Of a DNA stretch of 35,762 nt, positions 22,562 through 30,847 are shown in pieces. The translations under genes were made by a program, and so were the position numbers. Each line of letters begins with the position of its first letter. Position 1 is the stretch's first letter. A model generated the notes under the pieces. It ran no database searches. It worked only from the letters and a program-made list of their open reading frames with translations, and was not told the origin of the DNA. This DNA comes from an uncultured Bacteroidales bacterium (GTDB lineage Bacteria > Bacteroidota > Bacteroidia > Bacteroidales > FEN-979): NCBI GenBank assembly GCA_903916595.1, contig CAIWXI010000151.1:1-35762 (forward strand). The letters run 5' to 3'.

Positions 22562-25195
22562 CTAATGGCTTTTCTTGCATTTCATCAAGGCTTCTTTCGT
22601 TTCATTAAGCTCCACCTCAAGTATTTTAGCTATAGTAATATCTGTAAATGTCATTACCAGTCCGTCGATGTGATCATCTAAGGTGCGGTAAGGCATAATC
22701 CTTACATTATACCACCTGCCATCGTGGGTTTCAGCGGCAGTCTCGGTAAATATCAGGGTTTTAATAACCTGCAAGGCATGGATCCCTATCTCGGAGTATT
22801 TCAGATCGGTTACCAGGTCGGTAAATGGCCTGCCGATATCAGTGTTGCGAAGTTTAACTATTTTGGTTACCTGATCGGTAAACCTGCGGATATTCAAATC
22901 CTTGTCGAGGAAAAGAGTGGCAATCTCGGTACTGTTAAGCAGGTTTTTCATGTCATCGTTAGCCCTGATAAAATCAGTTACCTTGCTCTGCAGTTCGGTA
23001 TTCACTGTCTGTAACTCCTCGTTCAGGCTCTGCATCTCCTCCTTTGAAGTCGTGAGCTCCTCGTTGGTTGATTGCAGTTCTTCGTTGGTCGACTGAAGCT
23101 CCTCGTTGGTCGATTTCAACTCTTCCTGCGATGTCTGCATCTCTTCACGGGCACTTTGGAGCTCTTCATAATTACGTTGCAATTCAATCTCCAGTTCCTT
23201 CTGTTTCCCGCTTGAGACGGGTTTTCCTGTTTTCTGATTCAATATACTGTGTTCAACCATCGCGGGCACATCAGTAAACACTAACATGATCATGCCTTTG
23301 AGCACATCCGGATTTTCGATACGCTGAACAGTGACATCAACGAAAATAGTACCTCCGTTAGCCCCGATTTTAACATTTCTGATGATCACCGGGTTGAAGT
23401 TCTGCATCGCTTTGCGGAAAGCTCCAGGCAGCTCGTGGCGCAGGCCTTCGCGTGCCATCGCGTGAATATTCCAGTTTGCTTTTCCGGCTACAGGCTCAAT
23501 GTATTTTCCGGTTCGGCCGGTAATATATAAAATATCGCCCGCGGTGTTTAAAAGCACACTGGCCGGGGCAAAATGCTGAAGCAGGATCTGATCGGCAAGT
23601 ACCTGGATATTTTCAACAACTTTCTGTGGCGTCTTTTTTTCAACATTCACTCCCCTGTGATGATAGAAGGAGCTTGGAAAATCAATAAGTTCCGCGGAGA
23701 GAGCTGTTTCAGCGCATTTGTAAATCTTATATTTGGCATCGATCTCTTTGAACGCCACACTCAGGGAACCCAGAGTTTCGGCAGTTCCAAGTACCATAAT
23801 CCCCCCCGGGTTAAGGCTGTAATTAAAGAGCGCTATAAGTTTCTTCTGTAATTCGGGCTCCATGTATATCAACATATTACGGCACAAAAGAATATCGAGC
23901 TTGGTAAACGGTGGATCTTTGATTACATTCTGGGGAGCAAATACCACCATCTCACGTATAACCGTATTTACCCGGTATCCATCAGCTTCAGCAGTAAAAA
24001 ACCTGCTGAGGCGCTCGGGCGACACATCTGCAGTTATGTTCAGGGGAAAAACACCTTTGCGGGCTAACTCCACTGCATCATTGTCGAGATCAGTGGCAAA
24101 TATCTGTAAAGTCAGGTGTTTCGGCTTTTTACTCTTTTCAAGAGCTTCTTTAAAAACAATGGCCAGGGAATATGCCTCTTCGCCGGTTGAGCAGCCTGTA
24201 ACCCAGGTGCGCAGCACATGACCCGTGGGCAATTCGTCCATCAATGCCGGAAGAACCTTGTCCTTAAGTAATTCCCACATTGCCGCATCGCGGAAAAAGC
24301 TGGTAACGCCTATCAGCAACTCCTTGAAAAGTATACCGACCTCTTTCGGATTTTCCTGAAGAAAACGCACGTAGTTATTTATCTTGTCGATCTGATGAAC
24401 TCCCTTACGTCGCTCGATACGGCGGAACAAGGTGTTTTTCTTGTATAATGAAAAGTCGTGCCCTGATTGCTCACGAAGAATGATGATGATTCTTTCAAGG
24501 TTGCTTTTGTTCCTGACATCCTCGTTGGGATCTGTTAAAACAACCGGCAGAAATTTAAGGTAAGCGATTAATTTAGCCGGCAAATCCTCGGCCGATGCGA
24601 CTATATCAGCAATCACAGCTTCCAATGCACTGCGAGGCATGCCATCGAATTTAGCCGAGGCAGGATCCTGAACAAGCACTATACCGTTCTTTTCTTTAAT
24701 AGCTTTAAGCCCCAGACTGCCGTCGGAGCCCATACCCGAGAGGATGATGCCGACACTGCTTTGCTGACGATCTTCGGCCAGAGAGCGGAAAAAATAATCA
24801 ACAGGTAACCTCAGACCCCGCGATTCTATAGGATCGAACAGATGCAGTGAGCCATTAAGTAACGACATGCTCTTGTTTGGAGGTATCACGTAAACACAGT
24901 TTGCCCTCACTTTAAGCCGGTCGCTTGCCTGGAACACTTTCATCGGAGTAATTCGCTGCAACAGTTCGGGCATAATACCAACGTGGTTTGGATCGAGATG
25001 CTGAATTACTACGAATGCCATACCAGTCTCCCTGGGCATGTTTCCGAAAAATTGTTCCAATGCTTCCAGCCCGCCTGCCGAAGCGCCTATACCCACAATG
25101 GGAAATTCGGGCAGAATTGCATTCGTTTGCCTGGTTTTTACTAAACCTGGTATTACTTTTTGAATCTTAGCGATACCTGCTTTTTTGATAGCCAT
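22562..25195 (-). CDS. CheB-CheR fusion protein with long coiled coil and PAS domain
   Basis: An 877-residue soluble signalling protein. Residues 30-215 are a CheB methylesterase (catalytic Ser39 in GIGASAGG, His in IQHLDPNH, Asp in GMGSDG), lacking the usual receiver domain. Residues about 225-490 are a CheR methyltransferase (SAM motif VTGCSTGEEAYS; RNMLIYM). A divergent PAS-like region follows near 520-640. Then comes a glutamate-rich coiled coil (about 660-740) built of repeated EELQSTNEELQ units, and a final PAS (about 745-860). The protein stops there, with no kinase, though many relatives carry a histidine kinase at this point. No chemoreceptor or flagellar gene is nearby. It probably modifies methyl-accepting or other proteins in a non-chemotaxis pathway. 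It converges on the dehydrogenase gene with a 17-bp gap. Confidence 0.92.
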   Translation of the reverse strand: MAIKKAGIAKIQKVIPGLVKTRQTNAILPEFPIVGIGASAGGLEALEQFFGNMPRETGMAFVVIQHLDPNHVGIMPELLQRITPMKVFQASDRLKVRANCVYVIPPNKSMSLLNGSLHLFDPIESRGLRLPVDYFFRSLAEDRQQSSVGIILSGMGSDGSLGLKAIKEKNGIVLVQDPASAKFDGMPRSALEAVIADIVASAEDLPAKLIAYLKFLPVVLTDPNEDVRNKSNLERIIIILREQSGHDFSLYKKNTLFRRIERRKGVHQIDKINNYVRFLQENPKEVGILFKELLIGVTSFFRDAAMWELLKDKVLPALMDELPTGHVLRTWVTGCSTGEEAYSLAIVFKEALEKSKKPKHLTLQIFATDLDNDAVELARKGVFPLNITADVSPERLSRFFTAEADGYRVNTVIREMVVFAPQNVIKDPPFTKLDILLCRNMLIYMEPELQKKLIALFNYSLNPGGIMVLGTAETLGSLSVAFKEIDAKYKIYKCAETALSAELIDFPSSFYHHRGVNVEKKTPQKVVENIQVLADQILLQHFAPASVLLNTAGDILYITGRTGKYIEPVAGKANWNIHAMAREGLRHELPGAFRKAMQNFNPVIIRNVKIGANGGTIFVDVTVQRIENPDVLKGMIMLVFTDVPAMVEHSILNQKTGKPVSSGKQKELEIELQRNYEELQSAREEMQTSQEELKSTNEELQSTNEELQSTNEELTTSKEEMQSLNEELQTVNTELQSKVTDFIRANDDMKNLLNSTEIATLFLDKDLNIRRFTDQVTKIVKLRNTDIGRPFTDLVTDLKYSEIGIHALQVIKTLIFTETAAETHDGRWYNVRIMPYRTLDDHIDGLVMTFTDITIAKILEVELNETKEALMKCKKSH

Positions 25196-25250
25196 AATCT
25201 TGAATTTTCAAGGTAAGCAACTATTTGGAGTTCAATCATCATAATTCTTT

Positions 25251-25258
25251 CAAAGATA
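25251..25258 (-). promoter_or_regulatory. Candidate -7 box for the CheB-CheR gene
   Basis: On the minus strand TATCTTTG (25258 to 25251) fits TAnnTTTG, 55 bp ahead of the ATG at 25195. A good -33 element is not found at the expected spacing. Confidence 0.4.
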
Positions 25259-25286
25259 AAGAATAAACCGACAAACAACATTATTA

Positions 25287-25318
25287 TTTGGAAAGAAGTT
25301 ACAATCACGTTACTTTTG
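25287..25318 (+). promoter_or_regulatory. Promoter of tRNA-Met
   Basis: TTTG (25287-25290), 20-bp spacer, TACTTTTG (25311-25318), then the tRNA 11 bp later. The segment TCACGTTACTTTTGC is repeated exactly at 32365-32379. Confidence 0.75.
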
Positions 25319-25328
25319 CGCGAAAATC

Positions 25329-25402
25329 GGCGTGGTAGCTCAGATGGTTAGAGCGTCGGATTCATAACCCGGAGGTCTCGAGTTCAATTCTCGATCACGC
25401 TA
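25329..25402 (+). tRNA. tRNA-Met (CAU anticodon)
   Basis: A 74-nt cloverleaf. The acceptor arms GGCGTGG/TCACGCT pair through Watson-Crick and terminal G-U pairs. The D-stem is GCTC/GAGC, the anticodon loop TTCATAA carries CAT, the T-stem is TCGAG/CTCGA with loop TTCAATT, and the discriminator is A. CCA is not encoded. The anticodon stem lacks the GGG/CCC pairs of an initiator, so this is an elongator-type tRNA; a CAU tRNA modified to read isoleucine AUA cannot be excluded. Confidence 0.92.
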
Positions 25403-25411
25403 CACAGAAAT

Positions 25412-25518
25412 AAATGGTGAAATGGTGAAATGGTGAAATGGTGAAATGGTGAAATGGTGAAATGGTGAAATGGTGAAATGGTGAAATGGTGAAATGGTGA
25501 AATGGTGAAATGGTGAAA
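25412..25518. repeat. ATGGTGAA tandem repeat, about 13 copies
   Basis: The array starts 10 bp after the tRNA within the string TAAATGGTGAA, also found at the start of the arrays at 400 and 12057. It is perfect over its length. On the minus strand it creates a spurious FHHFTISP-type reading frame. Confidence 0.92.
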
Positions 25519-25661
25519 CTGTTTCGCTTTTTTCATTTTCCGGAGTTCCGCTGAGGTAAGGAAACGAGGTAAGGAAATTCTGCTCAATTTCATACCAGGC
25601 AGGTTATCCATTTCTTGATAATCAGGTAGTGTTGCCTAAGAAGATGATTGCCACAGGAAAA

Positions 25662-25817
25662 CTACCGGCTGGACATTTCTTTATCAAATTTCTCTCGGTG
25701 GTTACGAAAATATTCAACTACCTGATCTGGGGTCAAGTTTTCAATTTCCTTATTTATTTTATTTCTGATCTCGCGCATGAACCTGACGGCATCAAATTTT
25801 TTCTTTCTATTCTTCAT
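25662..25817 (-). CDS. Small antitoxin-like protein
   Basis: A 51-residue charged protein (KKFDAVRFMREIRNKINKEI, then LTPDQVVEYFRNHREKFD). The pattern FDAV…MREIRDKI is common among short proteins encoded beside toxin or PIN-like genes in Bacteroidetes, so an antitoxin-like role is plausible but unproven. Its ATG (25817) lies upstream of and overlaps the stop of a truncated frame (TAG 25809-25807), which would be the partner gene. No toxin is intact here. ATG 25817 is preferred over a farther upstream start because conservation-like sequence begins at KKFD. Confidence 0.5.
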   Translation of the reverse strand: MKNRKKKFDAVRFMREIRNKINKEIENLTPDQVVEYFRNHREKFDKEMSSR

Positions 25818-25911
25818 AGTCTGCAAGATCTTTAGGTGAACGTATATCAAGAACGGAGTACCCATTTTTGATATTAATAGCGTTGTAACCACGAAGGCGT
25901 TGCAAAGGGGC
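25807..25911 (-). pseudogene. 34-codon remnant of an upstream partner gene
   Basis: Directly after the kinase stop (25914-25912), in the same frame, an open stretch reads RLRGYNAINIKNGYSVLDI, then RSPKDLADYEE and a TAG that overlaps the ATG of the small gene. It looks like the conserved C-terminus of a protein usually encoded just before such small genes. There is no start codon and no N-terminal part. A read-through of the kinase stop would fuse the two, but truncation of a former toxin-like gene by the kinase gene's arrival is simpler. Confidence 0.45.
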
Positions 25912-27744
25912 TTAAATGGGAAGATGCTTTTGTATTAACCTTTTAATCTCCATATTATCGATCGGTTTTAAAATGTAATCATTACATCCCGCATCGGTTA
26001 ATTTTTGTCCGAAGTTAGGGAACTCTTTGGAATAAGCGGTTTGTGCAATAATAACCACGTTTTTGTTAAACTGTCTTATTTGATGCGTAGCTTCTATACC
26101 ATCCATTTCGGGCAGGTTAATATCCATCAGCACCAGATCGATGCCAGCGGTATTGCGGCAAATCTCAACGGCTTCAAGGCCAGTTCTTGCTTCTAGCACC
26201 ACAAAACCTTCCCTTTTGAGCGAGATCGAAAAGATCATCTTTGATGCTTCGTCGTCTTCAACGATTAAGACCTTCAGGTTTTTTGCCTGTTTATTTTCCT
26301 TCAAATCGGAAGGAATATCTTGACTAATGGTCTTTGGCTCGGCGTCACTTGCCTTCTTCAAGGTAAAATAAAAAGTACTGCCTTGACCTTCGTCGGATTC
26401 AACCCAAAGCCTGCCGCCGTTTTTCTCGACGAACTCCTTGGTGATAATCAATCCCAATCCAGTACTTGCCTCACCTGCTGTGCCCTTTCGGCTGGTATTG
26501 ACATCAAGGCGAAAAAGGTTCTCAATCATTGCTTTGCTCATTCCGATACCAGAATCCTGAACGGATATCTCAACCCATTTGGAATCGATTTGTTTTGCGG
26601 CAATTTCAACCTTCCCGCCTTTTGGGGTAAACTTCACGGCATTGGAAGTCAGGTTGCGCAAGATTCCACTTAACATATAATGATCCGCAAAAACAATCAA
26701 ATCATCTGAGATAGTATTGCGGATGGTAATATCCTTCTTGTTCGCCAGATCCATCGCTAACTTCATATCCGAAGAACCCGAGGGCAATAATAACATCGGA
26801 GCAGGATCAAAGGGGATCATACCTCTTTGCATTCGTCCCCACTCCAGCAAATTTTCAAGCAAACCGTATACATTGGTGATGGAGTTTCTCATCAAGCGGG
26901 TCATCTTTTGAATCTCGGCTTCCGTCATCGTCGGCAAATCCTCAACCATCATTTGAGTAAATCCAAGCAGGCTGTTAAAGGGGCTGCGCAGGTCGTGGGC
27001 AAGAACCGAAAAGAATTTGTCCTTCTCAGCATTACTTAATTGAAGCTGTTTGTTAATAAGAATTAACTCTGCTTGAAATGCAAGCTCCTTGTTGGCAATG
27101 ATTAATTCTGCCGCCCGTTTTTCTTTCTCCTCGTTTTGAAAGACAAGCTCCTTGTTGGCTATAATTAATTCCAGTTCAAACTTCTTCCTTTTAGTGATGT
27201 CAACAACCTGAACAAGACATTGTTCCCCGCTTCCAATGAGGATGCCCGTAATGGCAATAAACACGTTTAAGCCTTCTTTGGTCATTAATGCAAGTTCGTA
27301 GGTTTCTTTGGCTTTACTCCTAAACACATCGTTAAGAAACTGAAAGAAGACCCCTTTGGTTTCATCGGAAACAAAAAAGCCAAACTGAGCGCCTTGCAGA
27401 TACATGCGCTCTTTGCCCAGTAATGCCGCCCCGTAGAAGTTTATTTCCTTGATTTCTCCTTGTTCTGATAGGGTACAATACCCCGTTGGTGCAAAATCAT
27501 ATATCTCAAGATACTTTTCGGCTGCTTCCTGTGCGGCGGATCGTGCCAATAAAAGTTCATCATTCTGCAATACAAGTTCTTGATTCTGTATTCCCAGTTC
27601 GATCTGGTGCACCTCAAGCTCGTGAATGAGCTTCAGTGTTTCGACTTCTGAATGTTTCCCCCTATGTTCTACTGATTTCTTTTTCAGCCGTTCTTCTGCC
27701 TGTTGGCGCAGGAATTCGGCGCCTGATGGATTGTCTTTATTCAT
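25912..27744 (-). CDS. PAS-histidine kinase-receiver hybrid
   Basis: A 610-residue soluble hybrid kinase. The N-terminal helical part holds [20 protein letters not shown], shared with three other proteins in this window. A PAS domain (about 75-190, YDFAPTGYCTLSEQG) and an unusual linker with repeats of ELIIANKEL follow. HisKA ([13 protein letters not shown]250), HATPase ([15 protein letters not shown]) and a C-terminal receiver (VEDDEASK, acceptor Asp in LVLMDINLPEMDG, Lys in ILKPI) complete it. It signals through its own receiver or an unlinked phosphotransfer protein. ATG 27744 is preferred over GTG 27750. No output regulator is adjacent. Confidence 0.9.
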   Translation of the reverse strand: MNKDNPSGAEFLRQQAEERLKKKSVEHRGKHSEVETLKLIHELEVHQIELGIQNQELVLQNDELLLARSAAQEAAEKYLEIYDFAPTGYCTLSEQGEIKEINFYGAALLGKERMYLQGAQFGFFVSDETKGVFFQFLNDVFRSKAKETYELALMTKEGLNVFIAITGILIGSGEQCLVQVVDITKRKKFELELIIANKELVFQNEEKEKRAAELIIANKELAFQAELILINKQLQLSNAEKDKFFSVLAHDLRSPFNSLLGFTQMMVEDLPTMTEAEIQKMTRLMRNSITNVYGLLENLLEWGRMQRGMIPFDPAPMLLLPSGSSDMKLAMDLANKKDITIRNTISDDLIVFADHYMLSGILRNLTSNAVKFTPKGGKVEIAAKQIDSKWVEISVQDSGIGMSKAMIENLFRLDVNTSRKGTAGEASTGLGLIITKEFVEKNGGRLWVESDEGQGSTFYFTLKKASDAEPKTISQDIPSDLKENKQAKNLKVLIVEDDEASKMIFSISLKREGFVVLEARTGLEAVEICRNTAGIDLVLMDINLPEMDGIEATHQIRQFNKNVVIIAQTAYSKEFPNFGQKLTDAGCNDYILKPIDNMEIKRLIQKHLPI

Positions 27745-28279
27745 AATCACAAATTAGTTCATCGCTATTTGCCAAAGTATTTCTGCAAGGTAGTGAAAAA
27801 GAGGCTGAAATCAAAGATTATTCCTGTCTTCAAACATCAAAAACTGATAGATAGCCCTTATCATATTAATGCTCACTGCCATTTAAATCAATTTTGTGGT
27901 TGAATTGATGGAGATTATATAAATGTTGCTATCTTTGGCATAACAATAATATATACTGCAATGACATAGCATTAAAAGATAATATTTTTTTGGCGTTTGC
28001 TATTTTTCCTGCTTCCGAAAACTGGTAATTTTCAACAACAGCAGATTAATAAGTCAACGCCCACGTTACGGCGTGGGCTTAACTTATTTACTGTTGTGGG
28101 TATACCAGTACCTCGGAAGTGGATAAAGATTGAGTTCCACGCCTTTTTATTATTTATATTTTGAAGAAATATTTATAGAGCCGGCAAATTCAAAATCCCC
28201 GTTAGTTTTTTAAAAGAATAGCAGTCTCGCATTGGTGCGACTCAATCACAACTATAAGTTAAACAATTCAAAACAAAAG
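27745..28279. other. 535-bp intergenic region between divergent kinase genes
   Basis: No convincing reading frame. A candidate plus-strand promoter (TTG 27905-27907, 22-bp spacer, TATCTTTG 27930-27937) and a large structured element (28021-28148) are seen. If that promoter is used, the downstream kinase mRNA would have a leader of roughly 340 nt containing the structure. Otherwise the sequence is AT-rich with nothing recognised. Confidence 0.5.
28021..28148 (+). other. Large imperfect palindrome with alternative terminator-like stem
   Basis: Four nested 7-bp stems can form: ACTGGTA/TACCAGT (28021/28103), ACAACAG/CTGTTGT (28035/28091), AATAAGT/ACTTATT (28048/28082) and GCCCACG/CGTGGGC (28059/28072). 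The right arm of the innermost stem can instead pair downstream: GGCGTGG (28070-28076) with CCACGCC (28137-28143), which is followed by TTTTT. The element could be a REP/MITE-type mobile remnant, or a leader RNA that switches between two folds ahead of the kinase gene at 28280. No known RNA family is recognised. Confidence 0.5.
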
Positions 28280-30706
28280 ATGTTTTTGAAAAATACCCGT
28301 AACAAATTTGATGTCGAAATCCTCCGCCTAAAGGCTGAAGAATTACAGAAAAAGCAAGGAGTAAAATCAGGAACGCAACTTTCTGAAACCGACATCCTGA
28401 AACTCATTCACGAGTTGGAGGTGCACCAGATTGAACTGGAAATGCAGAATTGTGAATTAAATCAAGCAAATGAGCAGGTAAAGGTTGCTGCTAAAAAATA
28501 CACTGAATTGTACGAATTTGCTCCTATTGGTTATTTTACTCTTTCCAAAGAGGGAGAAATCCTTGAGCTAAACCATTGCGGGGCAGAAATGCTGGACAAA
28601 AAACGCCAACGATTGAAAAATAGCCGGATTGGTTTTTTTATTTCCGATGACAATAAACCAATTTTCAATCTCTTTCTCGCTAAAATATTCAACAGCAAGG
28701 CCAAAGAAACTTGTGAGGTCACCCTTTCGAGGGATGGAAACTCGCCAATGTATGTTAAACTTCAAGGCATAGTTACAAAAAATGAAGAACAATGTTTATT
28801 AATTGCGGTTGATATCACCGACCGCAAGCGTTCAGAAGAGTCATTACGTGAAAATGACCGCTTGCTTATGGAATCTCAGAGAGTTGCCCGTTTAGGCAAC
28901 TTTATTTGGGACATTGCAAGTGGTTTATGGACGAGTTCAAACATACTTAATGATATTTTTGGTATTGATGAAACCTATACTCGCTCCCTGGAAGGATGGG
29001 CCGCATTAATTTATCCAGATTGGCGCGAAACAATGAATGTTTATGTCGTGAATGAAGTTTTAGGAAAACATCAAAGATTCGATAAAGAATATAAAATCAT
29101 CAACCAGAGAAGCGGAAAGGAAATCTGGGTACACGGTCTGGCTGAACTGGAAATAGATGAAAACAACCAGCCAATTAAATTAATCGGAACAATAACCGAC
29201 ATCACTGAGCGTAAATTGGCGGAGGAGGCTTTGAAGAATTCCAAATCTTTAATGGATGCAGCATTCGAATCGGTTCATAACGGCATTCTTGTGGTCAGTG
29301 AGAAAGGAGCAGTAATCAAAACCAATGCTAAATTCGCCCAATTATGGAACATACCTGGTGATCTCCTCTCCTCAGCAGATGATAAAGTCTTGCTGGACTA
29401 TGTAATTGACCAATTGGAAGATCCTGTAGAATTTATTACTAAAATTTCAGAACTATATGAAGAACCCGAGTTAGAATCCTTTGATTTGATTTACTTTAAA
29501 GATGGACGCATCTTCGAACGCATTTCGAAGCCTATGCACCTTGAAAGCAAGCCAAAAGGCAGGGTATGGTCATTTCTTGATATTACAGATCAAAAACAGG
29601 CTGAGATTGCACTGATGAAAAGCGAAGAAAAATATCGGTCATTAACTGAAAAAATTGGTGAAGGTGTTTGTTTTGTAGATGAAAAAGAAATATTTATTTA
29701 TGCAAATTTTGCGGCTGATAAACTATTTGGCGTACATAAAAGTGGATTAATAGGTTTATGTTTAAATGATTTTCTTCTCGGCGAAAATATTGAAATTATA
29801 AAGAGAGAAACACAAAAACGCAGCAAAGGTAAAACCAGTTCATTTGAGCACGAAATAATTTTAAAAGACGGAAGTAAAAAGGATATCCTCGTGACTGCTA
29901 CGCCAAGTTTCATTGATAAAAAATTCACTGGAACTTTCTGCATTCTCCGTGATATCACAGATCGCAAGCGGTACGAGGCAGAAATAAAAATCAAAAATGA
30001 ACACCTGATTCAGGCGAATGCGGAAAAAGATAAATTATTTTCATTTATTGCCCACGACTTGCGTAGTCCGTTCCAATCGCTTCTTGGCTTTACTCAATTG
30101 ATGGTAGAGGACCTGCCAACATTAACATCAGACCAGACCCAGAAGATGGCTTTGGGTATGAGAACCTCGGCTACTAAGCTATTCAACCTGCTCGAAAACC
30201 TGTTGGAGTGGTCAATGATGCAGCGAGGAATAATTAGTTCCAACCCCAAATCATTTGTTTTGTTGACTGGAATTGTACCAATTATTGAATTGGTTCGCGA
30301 TACGAGCGACAAGAAAATGATTAGGATAGCCTGTAATATTCCGGAGGATTTGAGGGTATCGGCTGATGCTCAAATGTTCAAAAGCCTGATAAGCAATTTG
30401 GTATTCAATGCCGTGAAGTTTACTCCAAAAGGCGGGAGCATAAGCATAGAGGCTAAGCCAATTCCCGACGGTTGGGTTGAAATTTCCATAAAAGATTCGG
30501 GAATTGGGATGAATAAAAGCATTATTGATAATCTTTTTCGGCTCGATATTCAAACAAACCGCAGAGGCACCGAAGGCGAACCCAGCAGCGGCTTGGGATT
30601 GATTCTCTGCAAGGATTTCGTTGAAAAGCACGGCGGTAAGATATGGGTGGAAAGCGAAGAAGGGAAAGGAAGTACTTTTTATTTTACTCTACCTGTTTTC
30701 AAGTGA
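28280..30706 (+). CDS. Multi-PAS histidine kinase
   Basis: An 808-residue soluble sensor kinase. The N-terminal helix ([20 protein letters not shown]) and first PAS (about 75-195) match the other three paralogues. Three further PAS domains (about 200-320, 325-445, 450-570) each end with the DITDRK/DITERK type motif. HisKA reads [12 protein letters not shown] (H592) and HATPase contains DSGIGM and SSGLGLILC. There is no receiver and no membrane span. PAS ligands cannot be predicted. ATG 28280 is preferred over a TTG at 28232. It is transcribed away from the hybrid kinase gene, with a structured leader region upstream. Confidence 0.9.
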   Translation: MFLKNTRNKFDVEILRLKAEELQKKQGVKSGTQLSETDILKLIHELEVHQIELEMQNCELNQANEQVKVAAKKYTELYEFAPIGYFTLSKEGEILELNHCGAEMLDKKRQRLKNSRIGFFISDDNKPIFNLFLAKIFNSKAKETCEVTLSRDGNSPMYVKLQGIVTKNEEQCLLIAVDITDRKRSEESLRENDRLLMESQRVARLGNFIWDIASGLWTSSNILNDIFGIDETYTRSLEGWAALIYPDWRETMNVYVVNEVLGKHQRFDKEYKIINQRSGKEIWVHGLAELEIDENNQPIKLIGTITDITERKLAEEALKNSKSLMDAAFESVHNGILVVSEKGAVIKTNAKFAQLWNIPGDLLSSADDKVLLDYVIDQLEDPVEFITKISELYEEPELESFDLIYFKDGRIFERISKPMHLESKPKGRVWSFLDITDQKQAEIALMKSEEKYRSLTEKIGEGVCFVDEKEIFIYANFAADKLFGVHKSGLIGLCLNDFLLGENIEIIKRETQKRSKGKTSSFEHEIILKDGSKKDILVTATPSFIDKKFTGTFCILRDITDRKRYEAEIKIKNEHLIQANAEKDKLFSFIAHDLRSPFQSLLGFTQLMVEDLPTLTSDQTQKMALGMRTSATKLFNLLENLLEWSMMQRGIISSNPKSFVLLTGIVPIIELVRDTSDKKMIRIACNIPEDLRVSADAQMFKSLISNLVFNAVKFTPKGGSISIEAKPIPDGWVEISIKDSGIGMNKSIIDNLFRLDIQTNRRGTEGEPSSGLGLILCKDFVEKHGGKIWVESEEGKGSTFYFTLPVFK

Positions 30707-30814
30707 ATAGCTAAAGGCCAGCCATTTCATTTTACCGAGGTAAGGAATATCATAAAATAGAGCCTCTGTAATTACTTGAAATATTGTCAATTACAGATCT
30801 ACAAATTTCCACGA

Positions 30815-30847
30815 GTCGGATTCATAACCCGGAGGTCTCGAGTTCAA
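30815..30847 (+). repeat. 33-bp perfect copy of the tRNA-Met anticodon-to-T-loop segment
   Basis: Identical to 25355-25387 (anticodon stem, anticodon loop, variable loop, T-stem 5' arm and most of the T-loop). The next bases diverge (AACTCTTGGCG versus AATTCTCGATC), and no acceptor stem or promoter accompanies it, so it is not a functional tRNA. It covers the last codons and stop of higA on the other strand. Such a 3' tRNA segment is the typical trace of integrase-mediated recombination at a tRNA gene. Confidence 0.85.

Noticed and set aside
25412-25518. Possible CRISPR array
   Set aside because: The unit is 8 bp with no spacers, and there are no cas genes; this is a simple tandem repeat.
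25384-25611. Minus-strand frame encoding a His/Phe-rich repeat protein (FHHFTISP units)
   Set aside because: It is a by-product of the ATGGTGAA tandem array read on the other strand; it has no family match and overlaps the tRNA end.
25403-30814. A complete mobile element between the tRNA repeats
   Set aside because: No integrase, transposase or conjugation gene is present, so only an att-like scar can be supported.
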